A model generated the notes under the pieces. The model ran no database searches. It saw nothing but the letters and a program-made list of their open reading frames with translations, and was not told where the DNA came from. A DNA stretch of 64,000 nucleotides, from the NCBI GenBank assembly GCA_050246995.1, contig JBFWVA010000001.1, positions 558,001-622,000 on the forward strand, in the 5' to 3' direction. Shown piece after piece: positions 1 to 8,578 of this stretch. Source of the DNA: SHVO01 sp050246995 (GTDB taxonomy: Bacteria; Pseudomonadota; Alphaproteobacteria; Rhodospirillales; Rhodospirillaceae). How positions within the stretch are numbered: position 1 is the first letter of the stretch; each line of letters opens with the position of its first letter. A program made the position numbers and the translations under genes.

Positions 1-954
1 GGCAATCACGCCCCCGATCCCGTGACCGCGATCCGCGCGTCGTACGAAGCGCGCATGACCGACGAATTCATGCTGCCGGCCACGATCGGCGATTATAAAG
101 GCATGCGAGACGGCGACGGCGTTCTAATGGCGAACTTCCGCGCCGACCGTGCGCGCCAGATCCTGTCGGCCCTGTTGTGGCCGACGTTCGATGGTTTCGC
201 GCGCCCGCGAATCATCACGTTCGCAGCGGCCGTAGGCCTCACCGAATATTCCCAGGCGCATAACAAATTCATGAGCGTGATGTTTCCAGCCGAGAGCGGC
301 GCGCACACGCTGGGTCAGATCATCAGCGAAGCGGGACTGAAACAACTCCGCATCGCAGAGACGGAGAAATACGCCCACGTCACCTTCTTCTTGAACGGCG
401 GGGTGGAGCAGGAATTCCCTGGCGAAGAGCGTATCCTGATCCCCAGCCCGAAGGTCGCGACCTATGACCTGCAACCGGAGATGAGCGCGCCGGAAGTGAC
501 GGATCGCATCGTGGATGCCATCGAAAACGGCCGTTTTGACGCCATCATCGTGAACTACGCCAACGGCGACATGGTGGGTCATACGGGGATTCTTGCAGCG
601 GCAATCAAGGCCGCCGAAACAATTGATGCCTGCCTCGCGCGCCTTGAAACAGCTTTGAAAAAGACCGGCGGGACGATGCTGATTTGCGCGGACCACGGCA
701 ATCTCGAGATGATGAAAGACCCGGCGACCGACGAACCCCATACTCAGCACACAGTTGGCGTCGTGCCCGCAGTGCTGGTGAACGGGCCGGTCGGCGTTGA
801 ACGCCTGCGCGACGGACGTCTCGCAGACATAGCGCCGACGGTATTGGCGCTGATGCAGCTTACGAAACCGCCCGAAATGAGCGGTGCGTCGCTCCTGGTC
901 CGTCATGCCGATGCACAAGACGCAGCCTCGCTTGCGCGCCGTGCGAGCGCGTAA
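1..954 (+). CDS. gpmI: 2,3-bisphosphoglycerate-independent phosphoglycerate mutase (3' part)
   Basis: Glycolytic/gluconeogenic enzyme interconverting 3- and 2-phosphoglycerate in the cytosol. The frame is open from base 1, so the N-terminal part, with the phosphoserine region, lies outside the window; about 317 of the usual ~510 residues are present. The C-terminal metal-binding motifs of the alkaline-phosphatase superfamily are visible: NGDMVGHTG and, about 45 residues later, CADHGNLE. The reading frame ends 50 bases inside the next gene if that gene starts at 905, so the two are probably cotranscribed. Family assignment is firm; the true start is not visible. Confidence 0.95.
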   Translation, partial: GNHAPDPVTAIRASYEARMTDEFMLPATIGDYKGMRDGDGVLMANFRADRARQILSALLWPTFDGFARPRIITFAAAVGLTEYSQAHNKFMSVMFPAESGAHTLGQIISEAGLKQLRIAETEKYAHVTFFLNGGVEQEFPGEERILIPSPKVATYDLQPEMSAPEVTDRIVDAIENGRFDAIIVNYANGDMVGHTGILAAAIKAAETIDACLARLETALKKTGGTMLICADHGNLEMMKDPATDEPHTQHTVGVVPAVLVNGPVGVERLRDGRLADIAPTVLALMQLTKPPEMSGASLLVRHADAQDAASLARRASA

Positions 955-2284
955 TCTTTGCATCCTCCCCCTCGCCGCGGCGCTCGCGGCGGCTCCTTCA
1001 TTTGTGCAGACGCCGGCATTTGCGCAGACGCCGGATCCCGCGCAACTGAAGGCCCTGGAGCGCGATCTCAAACAAAGTGAGAGCGAAGGCCAGCGGCTGA
1101 TCAACGAAGCCAATGCGACGACACGAGATCTTGAACGCCTGCGCAAGGAGTCCATAGATCTCGCCAAGGATATCCAGGATCAGGAGTATTCGCTGCTGGT
1201 GATGGAAAACAGGATCGGTGAGCTGGAAGCCACCGCCGCGCAGGCGAGCGAGACTTTGGGGCGGCGCGACGCCCAAATGCGCGATGCGTTGATGGCGCTG
1301 GAACGCCTCGCGCTACGCCCCGCCGACGCCCTGACACTCAATCCCCTGTCGCCCGATGATGCGGTGCGCACCGCGATTCTCTTGCGTGCAGCGCTGCCCA
1401 ACATCAAGCAGTCCACGGCTGCGCTCCAAACGGATCTCGCCGAGCTTTACCGTGTGCGCGCGCAGGTGACCGAGCAGCGCGAGCAGGCCGCCGCGGCCAC
1501 CGCCGGGCTCATCGAGAAGCGCAGACGGATGGAAGTCACTCTGGAACAGAAAGCGGCGCAACAGCAGAAGATCGCGCTGCGGTCGGACGAGGTCAGCGCC
1601 CGCACCAAGAAGCTGGCGCAGGAAGCCGAGGACCTGCGCGCGCTGTTCGCCAAATTGGCCGAAGAGAAGGAACGCCGCGACGCGGCCGAGCGCAAGATCG
1701 CCCAGGAAAAGGCGGCGGCCGAAAAAGCCGCCGCCGAGGAAAGGGCGAAAGCCGAAGCCAAGGCACAGGCCGCAAAGCCGACGCCACAATCTAAGGGGGC
1801 GGAGACCCAAACGGCGCGACTCGCGCCCAAACCGTCCCCTTCGGATGAAGTTGCTGTAACCCGCTCATTCGGAAAGGCCCGGGGAACCCTGCCCTACCCG
1901 GTGGCGGGGACCCTTTCCGCGAAGTTCGGCGAGGCCGCCGACCCCACGGATTCCTCCGGATTACGCACAAAAGGCATCACAATCAAAGCGGCCGCAGGCT
2001 CGCAAGTGGTCGCGCCTTTTGACGGCATCATCGCCTTCGCGGGGCCCTTCCGCGGATATGGCCAACTATTGATCATCGAACATAGCGAGGGATATCATAC
2101 GTTATTGGCTGGTTTAGGGCGCATCGACGGCGAGGTCGGCCAGCGCGTGCTGGCGGGCGAACCTCTTGGCGTAATGGATGGTGCTGCCGCCTCCTCGCTC
2201 TATGTCGAATTGCGCCGTGAAGGCCAGCCCATCAATCCCTTGCCGTGGCTCGCTGACCGCACGGGAAAAGTAGCGAGTAGATGA
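905..2284 (+). CDS. EnvC-like murein hydrolase activator (coiled coil + LytM/M23 domain)
   Basis: Predicted periplasmic factor of 459 residues. An Ala-rich signal peptide (cleavage near AFAQ) is followed by a long charged coiled coil (roughly residues 40-260), a Lys/Ala/Glu-rich linker and a C-terminal LytM domain (roughly 335-450). The LytM domain lacks the zinc ligands of active M23 peptidases: the usual first His position reads LRTKGITI. It is therefore more like EnvC/NlpD-type amidase activators than an enzyme (inference from the family). The start at 905 overlaps gpmI; an in-frame ATG at 884 and another at 911 are alternatives. It sits directly before ctpA, a common alphaproteobacterial order. 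Confidence 0.88.
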   Translation: MPMHKTQPRLRAVRARNLCILPLAAALAAAPSFVQTPAFAQTPDPAQLKALERDLKQSESEGQRLINEANATTRDLERLRKESIDLAKDIQDQEYSLLVMENRIGELEATAAQASETLGRRDAQMRDALMALERLALRPADALTLNPLSPDDAVRTAILLRAALPNIKQSTAALQTDLAELYRVRAQVTEQREQAAAATAGLIEKRRRMEVTLEQKAAQQQKIALRSDEVSARTKKLAQEAEDLRALFAKLAEEKERRDAAERKIAQEKAAAEKAAAEERAKAEAKAQAAKPTPQSKGAETQTARLAPKPSPSDEVAVTRSFGKARGTLPYPVAGTLSAKFGEAADPTDSSGLRTKGITIKAAAGSQVVAPFDGIIAFAGPFRGYGQLLIIEHSEGYHTLLAGLGRIDGEVGQRVLAGEPLGVMDGAAASSLYVELRREGQPINPLPWLADRTGKVASR

Positions 2285-2314
2285 GCCTCTCTCTGACCAA
2301 CGGTGTGAAGACCT

Positions 2315-3742
2315 ATGCGCCTTAAATACATTGCCGCCGCCGCGACCGTTTCGTTCGTCGCCGGCGCCGTCACCGCTCCGCTCCTGCCGACCTTCGCGGC
2401 TGAAAAATCCAACGCGAAGTTCTCGGACGACACCTACAAATACCTCGAGCTGTTCGGCGACGTGTTTGAGCGCGTGCGCAAGGACTACGTCGAGGAGGTG
2501 ACCGACCAGGAGCTGCTGGAAAACGCCATCAACGGCATGCTCACCTCGCTGGATCCGCACTCGGGCTACATGCCCGCGAAGAGCTTCCAGGAGATGCAGG
2601 AGCAGACCAAGGGCGAGTTCGGCGGCCTCGGCATCGAAGTGACGATGGAATCGGGCGTCGTGAAGGTGGTCTCGCCGATCGACGATACGCCGGCCAGCCG
2701 CGCGGGCGTGCAGCCAGGCGACTACATCATCGGCATCGACGGTAAGCCCGCCGTTGGTCTCACGCTGCAGGAAGCCGTCGAGAAGATGCGCGGCCCAATC
2801 AACACGCCGATCATCATCACGCTCCGCCGCGCGGAAACCGAGCCGTTCGACGTGAAGCTGGTGCGCGCCGTGGTGAAGGTGCAGTCGGTGAAAAGCCGCG
2901 TCGAGGGCGACGTGGGCTATATCGACATCAATCAGTTCAACGAGACGACGCAAGTCGGCCTCGACGGCGCGATCAAGACGCTGAAGGCGAAGCTTGGTCC
3001 GAAGTTGAAGGGCTATGTCGTCGATCTGCGCAACAATCCCGGCGGCCTACTCGATCAGGCGGTGTCGGTATCCGACACGTTCCTGGATCGCGGCGAGATC
3101 GTCTCCACCCGTACGCGCCACAGTGAAGAGACCCAGCGTTATAATGCGAAGCCGGGCGATGCGACCGATGGCAAACCGCTCGTTGTCTTGATCAACGACG
3201 GGTCGGCGTCAGCCTCGGAAATCGTCGCGGGCGCGTTGCAGGACCACGGCCGCGCGATCCTTCTGGGAACAAAGAGCTTCGGTAAAGGGTCCGTGCAGAC
3301 CATTATCCCGCTGGCGCGCGGCGAGAGCGCCATGCGCCTGACCACGGCGCGGTACTACACGCCGAGTGGCCGTTCGATCCAGGCGACCGGGATCGATCCG
3401 GACATCGAAGTAAAGCCGGCCAAGGTCGAGCCGATCGGCACGCCGAGCTCGGGTTTCACCCGCGCCGAACGTGACCTTCCCGGCGCGCTCCGCAACGAGA
3501 ACGAAAAGCAGGTGGAACCGCTGGTTCAGCCACCGGCCCAGGTCGGCCCGCAGTCCGGTGCGAAGCCGGACGGCGCCAAGCCCGCCGCGGAGGCCGCCAA
3601 GCCCGGCGCCGGTCAGCAGACCGCCTCGGCCGCCAAGCCCGCCGAACCGCAGGACTATCAGCTGCAACGCGCCCTCGATCTGTTACAGGGCATTGCCTTG
3701 TATCAGCGCGCCGAGGCGAAGCCGGCCGGCGGCACCAACTAG
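2315..3742 (+). CDS. ctpA: C-terminal processing peptidase, S41 family
   Basis: Periplasmic serine protease of 475 residues that degrades or trims proteins from their C-terminus. It has a signal peptide (residues 1-29, ending FAAE), a PDZ domain (about 95-185, GVQPGDYIIGIDG) and an S41 core. By alignment with Tsp/Prc spacing, the Ser-Lys dyad is S299 (in GSASASEI) and K324 (in SFGKG), 25 residues apart. A Pro/Ala/Lys-rich tail follows the core. Start ATG 2315, 30 bases after the EnvC-like gene, points to one transcript; a strong terminator follows at 3769. Probable role with the EnvC-like protein in peptidoglycan remodelling (inference). Confidence 0.95.
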   Translation: MRLKYIAAAATVSFVAGAVTAPLLPTFAAEKSNAKFSDDTYKYLELFGDVFERVRKDYVEEVTDQELLENAINGMLTSLDPHSGYMPAKSFQEMQEQTKGEFGGLGIEVTMESGVVKVVSPIDDTPASRAGVQPGDYIIGIDGKPAVGLTLQEAVEKMRGPINTPIIITLRRAETEPFDVKLVRAVVKVQSVKSRVEGDVGYIDINQFNETTQVGLDGAIKTLKAKLGPKLKGYVVDLRNNPGGLLDQAVSVSDTFLDRGEIVSTRTRHSEETQRYNAKPGDATDGKPLVVLINDGSASASEIVAGALQDHGRAILLGTKSFGKGSVQTIIPLARGESAMRLTTARYYTPSGRSIQATGIDPDIEVKPAKVEPIGTPSSGFTRAERDLPGALRNENEKQVEPLVQPPAQVGPQSGAKPDGAKPAAEAAKPGAGQQTASAAKPAEPQDYQLQRALDLLQGIALYQRAEAKPAGGTN

Positions 3743-3768
3743 CGCATCGGCTCGCTAATAAAATGTAG

Positions 3769-3801
3769 GGGCCCGGCCACTCAGCCGGGCCCTTTATTTT
3801 T
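3769..3801 (+). terminator. rho-independent terminator after ctpA
   Basis: Perfect 9-bp GC-rich stem GGGCCCGGC/GCCGGGCCC (3769-3777 with 3784-3792), 6-base loop, then TTTATTTTT. It closes the gpmI/EnvC-like/ctpA transcript and insulates the next gene. Confidence 0.92.
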
Positions 3802-3804
3802 GGC

Positions 3805-3819
3805 TTAACAGGCTCTTAA
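3805..3819 (+). promoter_or_regulatory. TTAA-N7-TTAA box, candidate CtrA site
   Basis: Two TTAA half-sites (3805-3808 and 3816-3819) separated by exactly seven bases, matching the core of the alphaproteobacterial CtrA recognition sequence. It lies just after the ctpA terminator and about 70 bases upstream of the start at 3890, where a promoter for the polysaccharide deacetylase gene would be. Seen in sequence; function is inference, since a match of eight fixed bases can occur by chance. Confidence 0.5.
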
Positions 3820-3879
3820 GGGTCCCCCGCCTAAAAGATAATCGGGGTATCATATGTACTGCGCGCAAAGCGCAGGGCC

Positions 3880-3886
3880 GGAGGAG
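3880..3886 (+). promoter_or_regulatory. ribosome binding site fixing the start at 3890
   Basis: GGAGGAG three bases upstream of the ATG at 3890. An in-frame ATG at 3854 lacks such a site, so the shorter protein is preferred. Confidence 0.75.
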
Positions 3887-3889
3887 CTC

Positions 3890-5680
3890 ATGGGACTGTT
3901 CGATCGGTTCCGGAAAGATAGCGTAAAAGATCCGTTTGGCGGCGGCGACGACGGCGAGGATGACTTTTACGATGACGATGACGCGCGCCAATCCGGCGCG
4001 GGTCCGAAGATTGCGTTGCTTGCAAGCGGCGTGGTGTTCGCAGGCGTCGTCGGATTCATCTCCTACGTCCTCATGACGAGCGAGACGCCCCAAGTCGCGG
4101 CCCCGGTGACGGGTAGCTTCGCCGATCTACAGGTCGATGATGGGAACGAACCCGCGCCGGCCGCCGGGAATGAACCCGCCGTTGCCGCGGACGTCACCGC
4201 CGCGACCGACCGGTCCGCGTCGCGCCGCCCGTGGTTGACGGCACAGGCGCCCGCGAGCCCCGAATCCTCCAAACCGGCGGTACCACCGCCCGCCGCCGCG
4301 AAACCGCAAGCCGCTAAGCCGGAAGCCGCGAAACCCGACGCCGCGAAACCCGCTGTGACCCCGCCGGCGAATACCGCCGCCGTCACCCCACCTCCAGCGC
4401 CGGCACCGGCGCCTGCCGCTGCGAAGCCGGCGGCGCCCGTGGCCGCGCCACCCGCGAAAGAGACGCAGGTGGCCGTGGCCGCTGCGCCCACCTCCGCTAA
4501 ACCGGCCGCCCCGCCGGCCCCCGTGCCCGCGCCGCCCGCGAATGCGAAGCCGACAGCGACCACCCCACCGGGAGGCGCCAAGCCTGAGGCCACACCGGCA
4601 GAAGCGCCGGCGACGCCAGGAGAGGAGGCCCCGAACCTCATCGCCGGCATCCCAGCCCTGAACGCACCGGGTGTAGCGCCAGGCGCACCAGAACGTTTCA
4701 CTGCCGCCGGCGACGCAGGTCCTGCCACAGCCGGCGGACGGCCGCGGTTGGTGGATCCGCCCTTGCCGCCGACCGACCGCGTCGCCGTGAGCGCGCCGCC
4801 GCCGCGTTTCGCCGCGCTGCGCGATGCAAAGAAAGAAGCCTCCGCCGCCGCGCCCGCGAGCACGGCAAAGATCGCCATCGTGGTACGTGGGCTCGGCCTC
4901 AGCCAGTCGGCCACCGAAGCGGCGATCACCAAGCTGCCCGCCGCCGTGACCCTCGCCTTCAGCCCCTACGCGCGTAACATCAAGACCTGGATGGACCGTG
5001 CGAAGGCGGCAGGCCATGAGGTGCTGATCGAGGTGCCACTCGAGAGTAAGGATTTTCCTGCGCAGGATCCCGGTCCGCTGGGCCTGTTGACCACACTTGA
5101 ACTCAAGGACAACACCGAGCGCCTGGACGCCGTGCTGAAAACCGGCGCTGGCGCGATTGGTGTGTTCGACGCCCAAGGCACGAAGTTCCGCGAGAACGCG
5201 CAGAGCATCACGCCGATGTTCGCCAAACTGAAGGAGCAAAACCTGTTTTACGTGCAGGGCTCCCCCGGCGTGCGCATGGGCGATGCCTATGTTTCGACCG
5301 CCGTCGCGGACGTCGTGCTGGATGAGCGCCCGTTCCGCGCCGCCGTGGATGCGCGCCTCGACTACGCGGAGCGCCTTGCACGCTATCAGGGCAGCGTCGT
5401 CGCCTCGGTGCAGGCCAAGCCGGTGAGTTTCGAACGCCTTATCCTGTGGCTGGAGCAGGCGCAGAAAAAAGGTATCGCGTTGACACCGATCTCCACTGTG
5501 CTCATTCGTTCGGAGATCGCGGCGCCGCCGCCCGCGGCGACACCTGCGGCCGCAAATGCCAAACCCGCGGGCGAGCATGATGCGCCGGCGAAAGCGAAAC
5601 CCGAAGCCGCGAAAGCCAAACCCGCGGCGGCGAAAGCGAAACCCGAAGCCGCGAAAGCCAAAGCGAAGCCGGCGCACTAG
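3890..5680 (+). CDS. divergent polysaccharide deacetylase family protein, membrane anchored
   Basis: 596 residues: short cytoplasmic N-terminus with an acidic run (residues 20-31, mostly Asp/Glu), one membrane segment (about 41-62), a long Pro/Ala/Lys linker (about 65-330), the divergent polysaccharide deacetylase (YibQ/DUF610-type) domain (about 335-545, starting KIAIVVRGLGLS), and a Lys/Ala tail. The predicted topology puts the domain in the periplasm. Substrate is unknown; homologues lack an established reaction. The gene follows a terminator and a candidate CtrA box, so it has its own promoter, and rppH starts 5 bases after its stop. The tail is encoded by a DNA direct repeat (5588-5662). 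Confidence 0.85.
   Translation: MGLFDRFRKDSVKDPFGGGDDGEDDFYDDDDARQSGAGPKIALLASGVVFAGVVGFISYVLMTSETPQVAAPVTGSFADLQVDDGNEPAPAAGNEPAVAADVTAATDRSASRRPWLTAQAPASPESSKPAVPPPAAAKPQAAKPEAAKPDAAKPAVTPPANTAAVTPPPAPAPAPAAAKPAAPVAAPPAKETQVAVAAAPTSAKPAAPPAPVPAPPANAKPTATTPPGGAKPEATPAEAPATPGEEAPNLIAGIPALNAPGVAPGAPERFTAAGDAGPATAGGRPRLVDPPLPPTDRVAVSAPPPRFAALRDAKKEASAAAPASTAKIAIVVRGLGLSQSATEAAITKLPAAVTLAFSPYARNIKTWMDRAKAAGHEVLIEVPLESKDFPAQDPGPLGLLTTLELKDNTERLDAVLKTGAGAIGVFDAQGTKFRENAQSITPMFAKLKEQNLFYVQGSPGVRMGDAYVSTAVADVVLDERPFRAAVDARLDYAERLARYQGSVVASVQAKPVSFERLILWLEQAQKKGIALTPISTVLIRSEIAAPPPAATPAAANAKPAGEHDAPAKAKPEAAKAKPAAAKAKPEAAKAKAKPAH
5588..5662 (+). repeat. 42-bp-period direct repeat encoding a Lys/Ala tail
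   Basis: A 33-base block at 5588-5620 recurs identically at 5630-5662, a 42-base period (14 codons). It encodes the AKAKPEAAKAK-type tail of the deacetylase, which resembles basic histone-H1-like tails. In-frame period suggests expansion by slippage or unequal exchange. Confidence 0.85.
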
Positions 5681-5684
5681 AACC

Positions 5685-6206
5685 ATGCCGTCCTCCAAAC
5701 CTTACCGCCGGGGCGTCGGCATCGTCCTGTTGAATGCGCGCGGCAAGGTCTTTGTCGCCGAACGCATCGACACGCCGGGCGCCTGGCAGATGCCGCAAGG
5801 CGGGATCGACAAGAACGAGCTGCCCCGCGCGGCGGCCTTGCGTGAACTTCATGAGGAAACCGGTACCGACAAGGCGCGCATCATCGCCGTTTCTCGGTCG
5901 TGGCTCCGCTACGACTTGCCCGCCGATCTTCAGAAGAAAGTTTGGAAGGGTAAGTACCGAGGGCAGGAGCAGAAGTGGTTCCTGATGAAATTCACCGGCG
6001 AAGATTCCGACATCGACATCGCAGGCGAGCATCCCGAATTCGGCGCCTGGAAATGGGCCAAATTCGAAGACCTGCCCAAGATGATCGTCGGCTTCAAGCG
6101 CGAGATCTACGCGCAGGTCGTCGCCGCTTTCAAAGAAAAAGTCGTAGCTTTTAGGCCGGTGAAAGCCGCCAAGCCGAAGAAAAAAGCCCCGCGGCGTAAC
6201 GCCTAA
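5685..6206 (+). CDS. rppH: RNA pyrophosphohydrolase (Nudix)
   Basis: 173 residues. Converts 5'-triphosphate RNA ends to monophosphate, which starts mRNA decay; also acts on dinucleoside polyphosphates in the family. The N-terminus YRRGVGIVLLN and WQMPQGGID are typical of RppH, and the Nudix box reads GGIDKNELPRAAALRELHEE then TG (residues about 37-59). A basic tail (KPKKKAPRRNA) ends the protein. The ATG at 5685 is 5 bases after the deacetylase stop; the frame is open further upstream, but that would run through the Lys/Ala repeat. Its stop overlaps the stop of the opposing asparaginase gene. Confidence 0.93.
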   Translation: MPSSKPYRRGVGIVLLNARGKVFVAERIDTPGAWQMPQGGIDKNELPRAAALRELHEETGTDKARIIAVSRSWLRYDLPADLQKKVWKGKYRGQEQKWFLMKFTGEDSDIDIAGEHPEFGAWKWAKFEDLPKMIVGFKREIYAQVVAAFKEKVVAFRPVKAAKPKKKAPRRNA

Positions 6207-7276
6207 TACTCCGAGAACATCCGCTGGATTTCCTTCGGATCGCGCGTCTTGGTCAGCGCGAGCATCAGGAGAATGCGCGCCTTTTGCGGATTGAGCGTAT
6301 CGGCCGCCACCATATTGAAGGGCTCGTAATCCTTTGTGACAACGACGCGGCCGTTACCGACCCGGCTGGAGCGCACCAGGACCGGACGTGCGTCCGCTTT
6401 CATCGCAAGCACATTCTTGAGCGCGCCCCGCTCCGGCGTCGAGATGTCCCCTGCCCCCGTGCCCGCGAAGACGATGCCTTGGGTGCCGCCCTTCACCAAA
6501 GCGTCGACGAGGCCGAGGCTCGGCTGGACATAAGCGTAAAGGATGTCGACCACAGGAAGCTTTTCGAGTTTCGAGACGTCGAACTCGGAGGCGGCCGTGT
6601 GGCGGCGGATCGGTGCGCGATAGAAAACGACGCTGTCCTCGTCGACCTGCCCGAGATACCCAAAGTCAGTCGGCCGGAAGGCCTCGACGCGCATCGTGTG
6701 TTCTTTCGTGACGTCACGGGCCGAGCTGATTTCATCGTTAAGCACGACCATCACCCCCTTGCCACGCGCCTCAGGCGACGAAGCAACCCGCACGGCGTTG
6801 ATCAGGTTGAGGGGACCATCTGCGCTAATGGCTGTCGCCGGCCGCATGGCGCCGACGAGAACGACAGGTTTGTCAGACTTCACGGTGAGATCGAGGAAGA
6901 AGGCCGTTTCCTCAATGGTGTTGGTGCCGTGGGTTATGACGACGCCTGATACCGCCGCATCTGTGAGCGTTTCGTTGATCTTGCGCGCGAGCGAAATCCA
7001 GTGCGCGATGGTGAGATCGTAGCTGCCGACGTTGGCGATCTGTTCAACCGGCGTGTTGGCGATCTGTCTGAGCTGGGGAACGCTGGCGACAAGTTGGCCG
7101 CCGGAGATGGCGCCCGGCTTATAGTTCGTCATATCAGTGCCGGAAGCACCGGAACCGGCAATCGTGCCACCTGTGGTGAAGATTTTCACGGTAGGCAGAG
7201 CGGGCTCCGCGGCGAGCGCCGATCCGGCGAGAAGATACGTGGCAACGGCGACAAGCCGCGTGAAGCCTTTGATCAT
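6203..7276 (-). CDS. ansB: type II (periplasmic) L-asparaginase
   Basis: 357 residues; hydrolyses asparagine to aspartate and ammonia. Signal peptide (residues 1-23, ending GSALAAE). Both active-site signatures are present: TGGTIAGSG near the N-terminus (first nucleophilic Thr) and THGTNTIEETAFFLDLT (second Thr and Asp), followed by VLVGAMRPATAISADGPLNL. The ATG at 7276 places the signal peptide at the very N-terminus; an in-frame ATG at 7315 would add 13 residues and abut the upstream gene. Convergent with rppH: the two stops share bases 6203-6206. Confidence 0.92.
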   Translation of the reverse strand: MIKGFTRLVAVATYLLAGSALAAEPALPTVKIFTTGGTIAGSGASGTDMTNYKPGAISGGQLVASVPQLRQIANTPVEQIANVGSYDLTIAHWISLARKINETLTDAAVSGVVITHGTNTIEETAFFLDLTVKSDKPVVLVGAMRPATAISADGPLNLINAVRVASSPEARGKGVMVVLNDEISSARDVTKEHTMRVEAFRPTDFGYLGQVDEDSVVFYRAPIRRHTAASEFDVSKLEKLPVVDILYAYVQPSLGLVDALVKGGTQGIVFAGTGAGDISTPERGALKNVLAMKADARPVLVRSSRVGNGRVVVTKDYEPFNMVAADTLNPQKARILLMLALTKTRDPKEIQRMFSEY

Positions 7277-7315
7277 AACGCGCCCCCAGGAGAATGAAGA
7301 CCGCGAGCCTAGCAC

Positions 7316-7624
7316 TCAGCGTTCGCCGGGCGGAATGGTCCTGATTCGCGGGGTGAAAGCGGCGATATCTTCAAGGGAATAGGAGAGATGAACCCGCGTC
7401 GTCGACGCTGGGCGCTTGGCGAGGGACAGGCCAAGCCGCCACTCGCGTGCGGGTCGGATAGGCCGCAGACAGAAACCACCCCCACAGTTCGGGCAGACAT
7501 TGGAGAGCTTCGACGCAACGCAGTCCGGACAGAAGGTGCATTCATAGGAGCAGATGAAGGCCGTCGAATCGGGCGCCAAGTCTTTGTCGCAATACTCACA
7601 ATTCGGCCGAAGCTGAAGCGCCAT
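7316..7624 (-). CDS. DUF1272 domain protein, small zinc-ribbon-like
   Basis: 102 residues. The N-terminal two thirds carry closely spaced Cys pairs (CEYC, CSYECTFCPDC, CPNCGGGFC) typical of DUF1272, probably binding metal. Function is unknown. The C-terminal third, rich in Arg and Pro, is less conserved-looking. It lies between the ferritin-like gene and the asparaginase gene, all leftward with short gaps (27 bases before it), so they may be cotranscribed. Confidence 0.85.
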   Translation of the reverse strand: MALQLRPNCEYCDKDLAPDSTAFICSYECTFCPDCVASKLSNVCPNCGGGFCLRPIRPAREWRLGLSLAKRPASTTRVHLSYSLEDIAAFTPRIRTIPPGER

Positions 7625-7651
7625 TGATGGCCCTCCTCGTGGCTGGTACCC

Positions 7652-8488
7652 CTATCGCGCTGGCGTGAGGGTGGGTCGAAACTTGCGGCCGCGGAACCAG
7701 ATCACGGCCCAAAGTGCGGATGAGAGTAACTTCGCACCCCAGCCTTCCGGATTAAAGCCGGCGGCTTGCGCGAACATATGGCCGGCGCGGCGTACGTGGC
7801 GTTTTTGGTAGAACCCAAACGCGCGTGCCGCATAAGCGCCGTTGGATGTCGCGCGATCATAGGCTCCGACTACACCGTTGCCGGCATGGTAGGCCGAGGC
7901 AATCTCGTCGTCATCGGCTTCGCGGAAACGGGTGAACGCCACCTTGAAACGCTCCCACCTCGATGCACCGTCGCGGCGCTCGGCGATGTAACGCTCCATG
8001 TGCCGGTAGAAGAGCTGATAATGCCGGAACTCGTCGGCGGCGATGTTCTTGCAGATTTGCTTAAGCACCGGTTCGTCTACCGCGTCACGGATCGCCGAAT
8101 AAAAGGAGCTGGTGCCGGTTTCGACGACGCAGCGGGCACATAGCTCGCCGGTGCGGGAACCACGAATTGAAGCTTCGGCATCGACAGGAATTTTGTACAT
8201 GTCGGTGAAACGCGTGAAGCTCGCGTCCATGTCGAAGGACGAATCGGCGAGCGCCGCCCAACGTCCTAAGGCGAGCCCATGCTGCTCTTCTTCCGTCGCC
8301 CATTCGGCCGCGGCGGTCTGGAAGGCGGGATCGTCATGAAAGACACCCTTGAGATATCGGCCGTAGTCGGCGCCGTTGCGTTCAACCATGGCGGCGGTCT
8401 TGATGACCGCGATGAGGTCAGGCGAAACCTTGGCCGCGTCGAAACGCGCCCAGTCGATATCGTCCAAGCTCCAATGTTTTACGGCCAT
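7652..8488 (-). CDS. ferritin-like superfamily protein
   Basis: 278 residues, predicted all-helical. Two carboxylate-His motifs fit a ferritin-like di-iron site: ATEEEQHG (about residue 66) and AADEFRHYQ (about residue 153). A Trp-rich, partly hydrophobic segment (SSALWAVIWFRGRKF) sits near the C-terminus. The exact role is not recognisable; related proteins include rubrerythrin-like and oxygenase-like members. Start ATG 8488 (MAVKHWSLDDID) is chosen over 8530 because the upstream 14 residues look non-coding. It precedes the DUF1272 gene. Confidence 0.8.
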   Translation of the reverse strand: MAVKHWSLDDIDWARFDAAKVSPDLIAVIKTAAMVERNGADYGRYLKGVFHDDPAFQTAAAEWATEEEQHGLALGRWAALADSSFDMDASFTRFTDMYKIPVDAEASIRGSRTGELCARCVVETGTSSFYSAIRDAVDEPVLKQICKNIAADEFRHYQLFYRHMERYIAERRDGASRWERFKVAFTRFREADDDEIASAYHAGNGVVGAYDRATSNGAYAARAFGFYQKRHVRRAGHMFAQAAGFNPEGWGAKLLSSALWAVIWFRGRKFRPTLTPAR

Positions 8489-8578
8489 GAGAGATGAACG
8501 CGTTTGTCGTGCAGGTGTTCTGTATACCACGCCTGCAAGAAAACCGTCACATCCGGCAATTTTAAAGCGGCGTGAAAG

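Noticed and set aside
4127..5698. 523-codon leftward Arg/Gly-rich frame opposite the polysaccharide deacetylase
   Set aside because: Product of the Pro/Ala-coding linker read backwards; no signal, no domain.
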